From positions 1,116,001 to 1,180,000 of the forward strand of contig CABIZV010000001.1 in NCBI GenBank assembly GCA_902363335.1: 64,000 nt of DNA. Direction: 5' to 3'. The notes under the pieces are model-generated. The model saw only the letters and a program-made list of their open reading frames with translations. It ran no database searches and was not told the origin of the DNA. Shown piece by piece: positions 18,829 to 26,211 of the stretch. Position 1 is the first letter of the stretch, and each line of letters begins with the position of its first letter. This DNA comes from Enterobacteriaceae bacterium (GTDB taxonomy: Bacteria; Pseudomonadota; Gammaproteobacteria; Enterobacterales; Enterobacteriaceae). A program made the position numbers and the translations under genes.

Positions 18829-19008
18829 TTACTTGCTTTCGCGATGCGTACCATGGCTGTTTTTGCCACCTTTTTTACCCGCCTCCGAGGCGCGTTGGGG
18901 ATCGTTTTTAAAGTTCCCGCCGCTATGCTGGCCTCCTTTACGACCTGCTTCTGATGCTCTATCACGGTCTTCAGCAAAGTTGCCTGAACCGCCACGATGG
19001 TTTGCCAT
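18829..19008 (-). CDS. ymdF: YmdF, KGG-motif general stress protein
   Basis: Very hydrophilic 59-residue protein, MANHRGGSGNFAEDRDRASE followed by two AGxKGG repeats (RASEAGRKGGQHSGGNF, RASEAGKKGGKNSHG). It belongs to the con-10/KGG stress protein family and matches E. coli YmdF (57 residues). The ATG at 19008 is preceded by TGGAGG; the open frame itself begins at 19074. Function in stress is inferred from the family; a link to RpoS and motility is reported for E. coli relatives. Confidence 0.9.
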   Translation of the reverse strand: MANHRGGSGNFAEDRDRASEAGRKGGQHSGGNFKNDPQRASEAGKKGGKNSHGTHRESK

Positions 19009-19318
19009 TACTGACCTCCAGTTGTGAGAACGCATAATGCATGTTGTCGATGAAAAGCACCCGTACCGTTGCACGAGTCACTTAAAGCATAGCTGTCCGA
19101 GCGGCGGTCTTAAGGCTTCGTTCATATTTTGTCATATCTCACGCCCGTTATTTCCGGCGGCGGCCAGGGGAGCGGCATAATGCCCTCTTATCTCTCAGGA
19201 AATCATGTATCGCAAAAATGTGTCATTGTGCGTCAAGGGCTGACACCGGTGGCAGCCTGACGTGCCACCTGCGTCGGGTTAAATTACCGGTTCGATACCG
19301 CACTCTTTTCAATAAGGT

Positions 19319-19328
19319 CTATGCTTAA
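19319..19328 (+). promoter_or_regulatory. Likely sigma-S -10 element of wrbA
   Basis: CTATGCTTAA, 46 bp before the wrbA start, fits the sigma-S extended -10 (CTAyrcTTAA). wrbA is a known RpoS target in E. coli. The rest of the 365-bp space between ymdF and wrbA shows nothing else I can name. Confidence 0.6.
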
Positions 19329-19373
19329 CAAGGCTTGTTGTATCACCAACCTATTTGACACAGGAGAGTTAAG

Positions 19374-19979
19374 ATGAGTGGAAACGCAAGTATTCTGGTG
19401 CTCTATTATTCTATGTACGGACACATAGAGACGATGGCGAAGGCCGTTGCCGAAGGCGCAAATAAGGTGGATGGCGTCGATGTCGTCATCAAGCGTGTAC
19501 CAGAAACCATGCAGGCTGAAGCGTTCGCGAAAGCGGGCGGTAAAGCGCAAGCTGTCCCTGTCGCCACCCCACAAGAACTGGCGGATTACGATGCAATTAT
19601 CTTTGGTACGCCAACCCGATTCGGCAATATGGCTGGACAAATGCGCACCTTCCTCGATCAGACCGGCGGCCTTTGGGCATCCGGCGCGCTGTACGGCAAA
19701 CTGGCCAGCGTCTTTAGCTCAACGGGCACCGGCGGCGGACAGGAACAAACCATTACTTCCACCTGGACGACGCTTGCCCATCACGGTATGGTGATTGTAC
19801 CGATTGGCTACGCCGCTCAGGAATTGTTTGATATTTCAGAAGTTCGCGGCGGAACCCCATACGGTGCGACCACGATTGCCGGCCCGGACGGTTCACGTCA
19901 ACCGAGCCCTGAAGAGCTTTCTATTGCTCGCTACCAGGGTGAGTACGTGGCAGGACTGGCGGTTAAATTAAAAGGCTAA
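19374..19979 (+). CDS. wrbA: WrbA, NAD(P)H:quinone oxidoreductase
   Basis: Flavodoxin-like FMN enzyme, 201 residues, that reduces quinones by two electrons and protects from oxidative stress. The FMN-binding loop (SMYGHIETMAKAVAEG), the TPTRFGNMAGQMRTFLDQTGGLW segment and TTLAHHGMVIVPIGYA are near-identical to E. coli WrbA. The N-terminus is slightly longer (MSGNASILVLYYS against MAKVLVLYYS). It is followed at 18 bp by yccJ. Confidence 0.96.
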   Translation: MSGNASILVLYYSMYGHIETMAKAVAEGANKVDGVDVVIKRVPETMQAEAFAKAGGKAQAVPVATPQELADYDAIIFGTPTRFGNMAGQMRTFLDQTGGLWASGALYGKLASVFSSTGTGGGQEQTITSTWTTLAHHGMVIVPIGYAAQELFDISEVRGGTPYGATTIAGPDGSRQPSPEELSIARYQGEYVAGLAVKLKG

Positions 19980-19997
19980 TTATTGAGGGAGTCAGAT

Positions 19998-20225
19998 ATG
20001 CCCACACAAGCAGACAAAGCACATCACGTTGGTGAATGGGCGAGCTTACGTAATACCTCGCCTGAGATAGCCGAAGCGATTTTTGAGCTGGCGAAGTACG
20101 ATGAGAAAGTCGCGGAACAAATCTGGGAAGAAGGCAACGATGCCGTTCTTGAGCTGGCCTTTAGTAAAACAGATAAAGACTCGCTGTTTTGGGGTGAGCA
20201 AACCATTGAACGCAAAAACGTCTGA
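19998..20225 (+). CDS. yccJ: YccJ, small conserved protein
   Basis: 75 residues, the same length as E. coli YccJ and nearly identical from KAHHVGEWASLRNTSPEIAE to the end (WGEQTIERKNV). The ATG at 19998, preceded by GAGGGAG, is the conserved start. It is cotranscribed with wrbA. The function is unknown. Confidence 0.94.
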   Translation: MPTQADKAHHVGEWASLRNTSPEIAEAIFELAKYDEKVAEQIWEEGNDAVLELAFSKTDKDSLFWGEQTIERKNV

Positions 20226-20236
20226 TTAACGTTGGG

Positions 20237-20383
20237 TTCCCCCGGCGTCGCTGCGCTACCGGTTGGTGTAGGCCGGATAAGGCGTAGCCGCCATCCGGCA
20301 ATGTGCACCGTTCTGCCTGATGGCGCTACGCTTATCAGGCCTACATGATATGTTGTAGCCCGGCCGAGCAAAGCGACGCCGGG
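20237..20383. repeat. Cluster of four REP units
   Basis: Partial inverted unit at 20237-20262, direct GTAGGCCGGATAAGGCG unit at 20268-20299, inverted GCCTGATGGCGC unit at 20315-20344 and direct GTAGCCCGG unit at 20355-20383. They lie between the convergent ends of yccJ and the ABC permease gene. Confidence 0.85.
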
Positions 20384-20387
20384 AAAT

Positions 20388-21071
20388 TCACGACACCACC
20401 CGCCTTTGCCAGCGCTTCGCCACGTTTTCCAGCCCAAAGCACAGTACGTAATAAACCACGCCAATAAACACGAAAATCGCCGTCGGGTAAATCTGCACGC
20501 GGTTATTCACCTGCCCCGCCACTGTGGTCAGTTCCGGCACGTTAACGATAAATGCCAGCGACGTATCCTTCAGTAGACCGATGAAAATGCCCACCAGCGA
20601 CGGCAGCACGTTGCGCAGAGTCTGCGGCAGCAAAATCAAGCGTAAACTTTGCCCGGCACTCAGGCCTTGAGTCAGCGCCGCCTCATACTGCCCGACGGGC
20701 AGCGCCTGAAGACCTGCCAGCACCGAGTGCATCACCATTGCGGCGGTAAACCAGGCCAGCGCCAGCGTAACCGTCACCGCGCCGGGCAGATCGCTGCCGG
20801 TCAGCATCGGCAGCAGATACCAGAGCCAGAAGATGACAAAAATCAGCGGGATCCCGCGGATGATTTCGGCCCACAAATACTGTAGCCGTCGCACCGTGCC
20901 CGGAAAACGCCAGGCCACACAGGCAAGCAGAATCCCGCCCGGTAAGGCCAGAACTCCCGCGCCAACCGCCATCATCAGCGTGAGCGCTACTCCACCCGGT
21001 TCACCGGCCGCCAGCCGTCCCCACAGCAAATAATCCAGGTTATCGTAAATTACCGCCAGATTAGCGTTCAT
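20388..21071 (-). CDS. Polar amino acid ABC transporter permease (second subunit)
   Basis: Inner-membrane permease of the polar amino acid transporter (PAAT) family, about 227 residues from the ATG at 21071 with five or so membrane segments. The cytoplasmic EAA loop is EAALTQGLSAGQSLRLILLPQTLRNVLPSLVG, followed by LLKDTSLAFIVNVPEL, typical of HisM/GlnP-like subunits. It overlaps the preceding permease gene by 11 bp and ends the four-gene operon. The frame extends to 21083 (MGLAMNAN), a start without ribosome site. Confidence 0.87.
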   Translation of the reverse strand: MNANLAVIYDNLDYLLWGRLAAGEPGGVALTLMMAVGAGVLALPGGILLACVAWRFPGTVRRLQYLWAEIIRGIPLIFVIFWLWYLLPMLTGSDLPGAVTVTLALAWFTAAMVMHSVLAGLQALPVGQYEAALTQGLSAGQSLRLILLPQTLRNVLPSLVGIFIGLLKDTSLAFIVNVPELTTVAGQVNNRVQIYPTAIFVFIGVVYYVLCFGLENVAKRWQRRVVS

Positions 21072-21843
21072 AGCCAACCCCATCCTGTACGTTTGTGACC
21101 TGACGTTTGCGCGCAGATTGCCCTACCGGTTTTGGCCCCAGCCGGGTCAACAGTAACCCCAGCACTACGCCAGTGAACAGATACAGCACCGTGCCCACGG
21201 CAAACGCCTCCAGCGCATGCGCGTTATAGCTTTCAATTTGCCGTACCTGATAGGTCAATTCGGCAAAGCCAATGCCGCTTGCGAGCGAGGAGAGCTTCAT
21301 CAAATTAAGATATTGCCCAACCACTGGCTGCCAGGCGTTCGCCAGCCCCTGAGGCAGTAAAACATGACGTAGCAGACCGGCGGTGGAAAATCCCTGCGCT
21401 AATGCGGCTTCACGCTGCCCGTCAGGAACACTTCTGAGCCCGGATGCGACCTCTTCAATCAAAAATGCCGAGGTAAATACACCCAATCCCCAGGCAGAGC
21501 AGATAAACTCCGGCGTGAGCCACCAGACGTTGCCCGGCAGAATCGACCAATCGTGCGGATCGTTGATAAAATTGCGCAGCCCTGCCGGCAGAAAATTCCA
21601 CGCGGCGAAGTACCAAAACAGCAGCTGTACCAGTAACGGCGTATTGCGAAAAATGGATACCCAACAGGCGGTTACCGCCTTTCCCGGTCGTCCACCGGCA
21701 AGGCGTAGCAGCAAAAATAGCGCGGCCAGCGCCGTGGCCAGCACCATCCCTGCAAGCGTAACCCAAAGCGTCGTGAGAAATCCCGAGATGACCCATTGCA
21801 GGGGCTGTCCGCTGAGAACCCCCTGCCAATCAAAATGAATCAT
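21061..21843 (-). CDS. Polar amino acid ABC transporter permease (first subunit)
   Basis: 260-residue PAAT permease that would pair with the next gene product in the membrane. It has the N-terminal PAAT signature (ISGFLTTLWVTLAGMVLATALAALFLLLR), the EAA loop EAALAQGFSTAGLLRHVLLPQGLANAWQP and the following LMKLSSLASGIGFAELTY. A long insert (about 100-125) between early membrane segments is seen in such first subunits. Its ATG overlaps the stop of the ATPase gene by 4 bp, which indicates translational coupling. Confidence 0.87.
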   Translation of the reverse strand: MIHFDWQGVLSGQPLQWVISGFLTTLWVTLAGMVLATALAALFLLLRLAGGRPGKAVTACWVSIFRNTPLLVQLLFWYFAAWNFLPAGLRNFINDPHDWSILPGNVWWLTPEFICSAWGLGVFTSAFLIEEVASGLRSVPDGQREAALAQGFSTAGLLRHVLLPQGLANAWQPVVGQYLNLMKLSSLASGIGFAELTYQVRQIESYNAHALEAFAVGTVLYLFTGVVLGLLLTRLGPKPVGQSARKRQVTNVQDGVGYER

Positions 21844-22661
21844 GTCGTTGCCCGCTCCTGATGCAAAGGATCGAGGACTTTTTGCAAGAAACGCACGGCG
21901 CGTGGATGACGGGGACGAACAAAAAATTCCTCCGGCGCCGCCACTTCCAGCACATCTCCACCGTCGATAAACACCACCCGGTCTGCGATTTCACGCGCGA
22001 ACTGCATCTCGTGGGTGACCACAATCATGGTGATCCCACTGTGCGCCAGCGACTGCATGACCTGCAAAACTTCGCCTATCATCTCGGGATCCAGCGCTGA
22101 GGTCGGTTCATCAAAAAGAATGATTTGCGGCGAGGAAGCCAGCGCCCGCGCAATCGCCACGCGCTGTTGCTGGCCACCGGAGAGTTGGGAAGGCATCGCA
22201 TCCGCTTTCTCCGCAAGCCCCACGCGGGCCAGTAGCTCAAGCGCTCGCTTATGCGCGTCATGCCGCTTCCAGCCATGCACTGACTCCAGCGCCAGCATGA
22301 TATTCTGCGCCGCCGACAAATGGGCATAGAGGTTGAACTGCTGGAAAACAAAACCAATCCGGCTGCGCAGCTGGCGTAACGCTTTGCCGCCGAGCTGCCT
22401 TGTCGGTTTGCCATCCACCAGAATTTCACCGCCGCTAAGGGTTTCAAGTTGGTTTATCAAGCGAATAAGCGTCGATTTACCGGAACCAGAAGGTCCAAGG
22501 ATCGCCACCACTTCACCGGGATTTATCATCAAATCGATGCCGTTTAGCACGCGATGACTGCCATATTCTTTCACACTCTGGCGGAACTCCACGCTGGCAT
22601 TCTGCAGATGTGAAAAATCCGCGGCCTGTGCCGCGGAGTGTGAGCGTAAAGCCGACAACAT
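21840..22661 (-). CDS. Polar amino acid ABC transporter ATPase
   Basis: GlnQ-type ATPase, 273 residues with an N-terminal extension of about 25 residues compared with GlnQ. Walker A GPSGSGKST, signature LSGGQQQR, Walker B IILFDEPTSALDPE and H-loop THE are intact. It starts 1 bp past the stop of the binding-protein gene, an unusually tight junction for a secreted-protein gene, so the four genes form one transcript. Confidence 0.9.
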   Translation of the reverse strand: MLSALRSHSAAQAADFSHLQNASVEFRQSVKEYGSHRVLNGIDLMINPGEVVAILGPSGSGKSTLIRLINQLETLSGGEILVDGKPTRQLGGKALRQLRSRIGFVFQQFNLYAHLSAAQNIMLALESVHGWKRHDAHKRALELLARVGLAEKADAMPSQLSGGQQQRVAIARALASSPQIILFDEPTSALDPEMIGEVLQVMQSLAHSGITMIVVTHEMQFAREIADRVVFIDGGDVLEVAAPEEFFVRPRHPRAVRFLQKVLDPLHQERATT

Positions 22662-22662
22662 A

Positions 22663-23490
22663 TTATTTTGCTTCTATGGTAAAGGAACGAGGCTGTGGGG
22701 CTTTGGTGGATGGGCCAAACCAGACGTCATAAATTTTTGCCGCATCACCGGATTTCTCCAGCGCCACCAGCTCATCATTCACCGCTTTCAGCAGCGCAGA
22801 TTCGCCTTTTTTGACGCCCACGCCGATCTCTTCTTTACTCAGCAATTCAGGCAGGATTTTAAATTTCGCCTTGTCCGGCGCTTCGCCCAGCAGGCCCGCC
22901 AGAATTGTGCTGTCCTGAGTGATCGCCTGCACGTTGCCATTGCGCAGCGCGGTTAACGCCAGCGGAATATCGTCATAGGAGAGCACGCGAGACTGCGGGA
23001 AACGCTGATGCAGCGTCTGTTCGCCGGTGGTGCCTTTAACAGCGCCAATGCGGGCTTTGCTGTAATCATCAAGCTTATCGCCGCTGTCTACCGGCACCAG
23101 GAACTGTTGTCCGGTGACAAAATACGGCGTTGAAAAATCAATGACCTGGGCACGTTCAGGGGTGATGGTGATGTCCGCGACAATCAAATCCGCCTTACCG
23201 GACTGCAATAACGGGATGCGGTTTGCCGGGTTAGTCGCCACCAGCTCCAGCTTCACGCCTAAGGATTTCGCCAGCGCTTTGGCAAAATCAACGTCGTAAC
23301 CCACTAATTCATGGGTTTTAGCATCCACGGAACCAAACGGCGGGTTGGCGTCAAAGGTTGCGACCTTCACCACGCCTTTGGCTTTGATATCGGCCAGTTG
23401 GTCAGCCTGCGCTGAGAATGTGACCAGCCCTGTTGCCGTCAGGCCCAAAATCAGCGCTATTTTTGTGAACGTGCGGTGTGTCTTTGCCAT
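22663..23490 (-). CDS. Periplasmic amino acid-binding protein
   Basis: Substrate-binding protein of the PAAT system, 275 residues, with signal peptide ending in FSAQA before DQLADIK. Conserved family segments are FDANPPFGSVD, VGYDVDFAKALAKSLGVKLELV, ADLIVADITITPERAQVIDFSTPY and GAVKGTTGE. The Asp/Arg pattern that holds the alpha-amino and carboxyl groups is present (ITPERA, VADIT). The ligand is not evident; glutamine/basic amino acid and cystine families are all possible. Confidence 0.87.
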   Translation of the reverse strand: MAKTHRTFTKIALILGLTATGLVTFSAQADQLADIKAKGVVKVATFDANPPFGSVDAKTHELVGYDVDFAKALAKSLGVKLELVATNPANRIPLLQSGKADLIVADITITPERAQVIDFSTPYFVTGQQFLVPVDSGDKLDDYSKARIGAVKGTTGEQTLHQRFPQSRVLSYDDIPLALTALRNGNVQAITQDSTILAGLLGEAPDKAKFKILPELLSKEEIGVGVKKGESALLKAVNDELVALEKSGDAAKIYDVWFGPSTKAPQPRSFTIEAK

Positions 23491-23879
23491 AAGTTTTCTC
23501 GATACCCTGTTTTTGTTGTGTCCTTTTACGCTCCCATACCCTTATCAGCGGTACAAATAACAATTCGTTATTCCTTATGCTAAAAAAGGTTATAGGCAAA
23601 GCGTTTGTTATTTAAAGGTAAAATAGAATCGAGGTTGGCCGTTGATATGCCAAAATCAGCATTGCTTTGGCAAATTTTGCATTTCCACTGGAACTAACAG
23701 GATGTTCAAATAGGGAGGCGAAAGCGGTAAATAACTATGATTTCATAAGGTGATTGTTTCTCATCGTTACCCCCTGACACAACAATCTGCAAGCGTTCTT
23801 CACCACAGGCAACCTATTATGATTCCGACAATAAACGTAGGGTTTTCCCTGTAATTTGACTGCTTTATGGATGACTATA
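23491..23879. other. Intergenic region, divergent promoters
   Basis: 389 bp between the divergent binding-protein and Spy-like genes. It is AT-rich, as expected for two promoters. I see no operator, repeat or gene in it that I can support. Confidence 0.4.
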
Positions 23880-24287
23880 ATGATTAAATTTACCCGCACC
23901 GCATTACTTATCGCCACATTGGTTGGCACCACGTTTGCCGCCGAGGCCGCCACAACCACCACCCCTGCCCCTGCGCAAGATCCCATTGTTCAGCACCTGA
24001 AGCTCAGCGATGCTCAAGTATCAAAAATCAAAACCCTGCATCAGCAGTTGGAGAAGAACGTTGAAAGCATCTCAATGAAAGAGGTGAAAGACGGGATGAT
24101 TATTGACATGATCCAGTCTGGAAAATGGGATGAAGCTGGCGTACAAAAACAACTTGCCGCCTTCAGTAAGGTTGACCAGCAGGTGCGTTATTACAAAGTG
24201 AAGTACTACTTTGACCTGAGCCAGGTTCTGACCGCGGAGCAGCGTAAGCAGGTGCAGAAAGATTTAGCGCAGGCGGCTTCAGAGTAA
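23880..24287 (+). CDS. Spy/CpxP-like small periplasmic protein
   Basis: 135 residues from the ATG at 23880, signal peptide MIKFTRTALLIATLVGTTFAAEA. The mature part is helical and charged, with a QHLKLSDAQVSKIKTLHQQLEKN start and an LTAEQRKQVQKDL end, the LTxxQ motif of the Spy/CpxP family of periplasmic chaperone/stress sensors. The frame goes back to 23856 but the later ATG begins a good signal peptide. It could buffer envelope stress; no paired CpxR site was found upstream. A hairpin without T run (24299-24320) follows the stop. Confidence 0.65.
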   Translation: MIKFTRTALLIATLVGTTFAAEAATTTTPAPAQDPIVQHLKLSDAQVSKIKTLHQQLEKNVESISMKEVKDGMIIDMIQSGKWDEAGVQKQLAAFSKVDQQVRYYKVKYYFDLSQVLTAEQRKQVQKDLAQAASE

Positions 24288-24351
24288 GAGTTTGTTGGCG
24301 CGGTGGAGCGTTCCACCGCGTGTAAGCCATTACAGGCGTCAGGTTTGCCGT

Positions 24352-24801
24352 CTACTGCTCACAGCCTTGATTTTTGGAAAAATATTTTGGCCCCGGATTC
24401 AGCGCCTTAAAACTTCCTTTCTCAAATATTTTATTATTTTCAATGGCGGCATCATCGAAAAACTGATCGGGATCGAAGCGAAATTTCATATAACTTACGC
24501 TTATTTTGCCATCATCGGCGTATTGAACGATGTCTATCTCTTCAAGATTATCGCGGCTACGGAAGATAGTATTTGTCAGCGTTGGAATAGACGCGGCATT
24601 TGGGTTATAGAGTGGATAAAGCACGCCCCCCATCATTAAACCTTTATCCGTAATTCGCATTGGGGTTGGGGAAACGTCCTTGCAAATAAACGGCTTAGAT
24701 AAGTCTATCGGGCTACTAAAAAGACCAGCATGAGCAGAAACATTTGCCCCGAGTAACAAACCACCAATAATAAAAAGGCCCGTAGATTTTATTTTTTTCA
24801 T
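24352..24801 (-). CDS. Secreted protein of unknown function
   Basis: 149 residues with a signal peptide (MKKIKSTGLFIIGGLLLGANVSAHA). The mature part has two cysteines (FICKDVS and the C-terminal QGCEQ) that may form a disulfide. I recognise no family. It lies about 100 bp downstream of the 174-residue gene on the same strand, in a stretch with lower GC than the core genes around it, so it could be horizontally acquired. Confidence 0.6.
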   Translation of the reverse strand: MKKIKSTGLFIIGGLLLGANVSAHAGLFSSPIDLSKPFICKDVSPTPMRITDKGLMMGGVLYPLYNPNAASIPTLTNTIFRSRDNLEEIDIVQYADDGKISVSYMKFRFDPDQFFDDAAIENNKIFEKGSFKALNPGPKYFSKNQGCEQ

Positions 24802-24898
24802 TTAAATCAACTCATTAAAAAACCGTTGAATATATTAAATCTTTTGCCCCAAAAATCAACACAGGATCTCTTATAAACATAAGGGATTACGCTATCCA

Positions 24899-25423
24899 TT
24901 ATGTTAATTTATAGGGATAAAGGTGAACGAGATTACCCGCGAGAGGGAAACACCCAATGCTCTCGGTTCTCTTTTGTAATTCCTCCAGAGATAGCCCGGA
25001 TATTGGCTCACGCCCTCCCCAGACCAGCAGGCCGTTTTTGCTATAGTCCTCCATCACCTCAAGCGTTTTGCCATTATTTAACGCAATGACGAGCTTTTTA
25101 TCTTTGACGGGTTGTAGGTGATCCTCATCTTCAGCGATAAAAAAGCGTATCCCACCTGAGTCGGCATTTTGTTTATCGCGTGGCGTAATAATCACGCCGT
25201 TGGCCGCTACCGGAATAATGGTGAGCTGTGCGGATTGAGGTTCTGCCAATGCTGGCGAAGGCGCCCTACCGCCCCAGACATGCAGCCCGTCAGGGATACC
25301 GGGCGGCAGCGGATTAGGGCTCGCCGTCAGTTCAAGGGTTTTGCCGCTTTCGAACAAAACGATAATGCGCTCACCTTTTTGCCATGCCATCTCGTCATTC
25401 TGACCCACGAGATAAATTTTCAT
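24899..25423 (-). CDS. Two-repeat protein of unknown function, next to qnr
   Basis: 174 residues, no signal peptide and no membrane segment, so cytoplasmic. It contains an internal duplication: GKTLEL (27-32) with GLHVWGGR (46-53), and GKTLEV (118-123) with GLLVWGGR (131-138), each unit starting with a beta-like stretch (RIIVLFESGKTLEL; KLVIALNNGKTLEV). I recognise no family. The start has a strong GGGAGGGGGT ribosome site and lies 20 bp after the qnr stop, with no terminator between, so it should be cotranscribed with the LexA-controlled qnr gene. Confidence 0.68.
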   Translation of the reverse strand: MKIYLVGQNDEMAWQKGERIIVLFESGKTLELTASPNPLPPGIPDGLHVWGGRAPSPALAEPQSAQLTIIPVAANGVIITPRDKQNADSGGIRFFIAEDEDHLQPVKDKKLVIALNNGKTLEVMEDYSKNGLLVWGGREPISGLSLEELQKRTESIGCFPLAGNLVHLYPYKLT

Positions 25424-25443
25424 ACCCCCTCCCGAAATAGTCG

Positions 25444-26091
25444 TTAAGCCACCACCAGGATGCCCAGGCGCTCCATGAGTAAAGACGCCTGATGACTGTC
25501 GAGTTTAACGCCCGTTAAATCTACGCCACGTAAATCGAGGTCACCTAGCTCGGAATTGGTCAGGTCGCAGTGGGCGACGTTAGCAGCGCGCCAATCGAAC
25601 GAGGTAAATTCCCCGCCCGAGAGATCTGAACCGCTGAAGGTGGCCCCGAGAACCTGCGTACCTGACCAGCGGTTTTCCCACAGTTCGCACTTTTCAAGTA
25701 CCACCTTCGAAAAGTTGGCATAGCTCAGGTTGCTGTTGGTGATATAGGCGCTGCAAAACCAGGTACGAGTGGTAATCATATTCATAAAACTTGCCCCGCG
25801 AAAATCCGCGCCCTGAGCGCGACAGCCGCGAATTTCAATACCTAGCGCGCTGGCGTTCCTGAAGTCTGCCATCGATAAGTCACAATTTTTGAAAATGGCA
25901 TCTTTCAGGGAAACGCGGCTGAAATTACAGCCTTTCTGATTTTCACGGTCATAGAACTGGCAGTCGATAAATTCCGTTTCACTGAGATCAGCTGCGGAAA
26001 AATCACAGTGGAAGAACGTCGCGTTCTCAATTTTTGCCCCGGTAAAACGGTTTTTCTCAATTTTTTCGCCAGCTAATGCGAGTGTTATCAT
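25444..26091 (-). CDS. qnr: QnrB-like pentapeptide repeat protein
   Basis: 215-residue right-handed beta-helix protein that protects DNA gyrase and topoisomerase IV from quinolones. Nearly the whole chain is A(D/N)LSx-type pentapeptides, with the two Qnr loops in place: FYDRENQKG after about residue 45 and MNMITTRTWFCSAYITNSN near 103-121. The C-terminal helix LLMERLGI, used for dimerisation, is present. Line by line it follows QnrB as I remember it, with scattered substitutions (LAGEKIEKNRFTGAKIENAT; WSGTQVLGATFSGSDL). The start ATG is preceded by AGGTGTGTC. A LexA box sits directly upstream. No mobile element flanks it, so it is probably a resident chromosomal allele; QnrE-like assignment is possible. 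Confidence 0.93.
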   Translation of the reverse strand: MITLALAGEKIEKNRFTGAKIENATFFHCDFSAADLSETEFIDCQFYDRENQKGCNFSRVSLKDAIFKNCDLSMADFRNASALGIEIRGCRAQGADFRGASFMNMITTRTWFCSAYITNSNLSYANFSKVVLEKCELWENRWSGTQVLGATFSGSDLSGGEFTSFDWRAANVAHCDLTNSELGDLDLRGVDLTGVKLDSHQASLLMERLGILVVA

Positions 26092-26098
26092 GACACAC

Positions 26099-26114
26099 CT
26101 GTTTTTTTATACAG
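26099..26114 (-). promoter_or_regulatory. LexA box of qnr
   Basis: On the minus strand CTGTATAAAAAAACAG, the SOS-box form known upstream of qnrB genes, 7 bp before the qnr start codon. SOS induction of qnr and its downstream partner is expected. Confidence 0.92.
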
Positions 26115-26211
26115 TTAATACCTTCATCATAGGCGGACTCGCAGGCTTGCGTCAAACTCCTCTGCGATTTTTGCCGGCCAGAAATTGAGGATGACACAAG
26201 CCCGCAGGCCG

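Noticed and set aside
24352..26091. Type VI secretion effector-immunity cluster (pentapeptide protein with unknown neighbours)
   Set aside because: No VgrG, Hcp or PAAR gene is near, and the pentapeptide protein is plainly Qnr with its LexA box.
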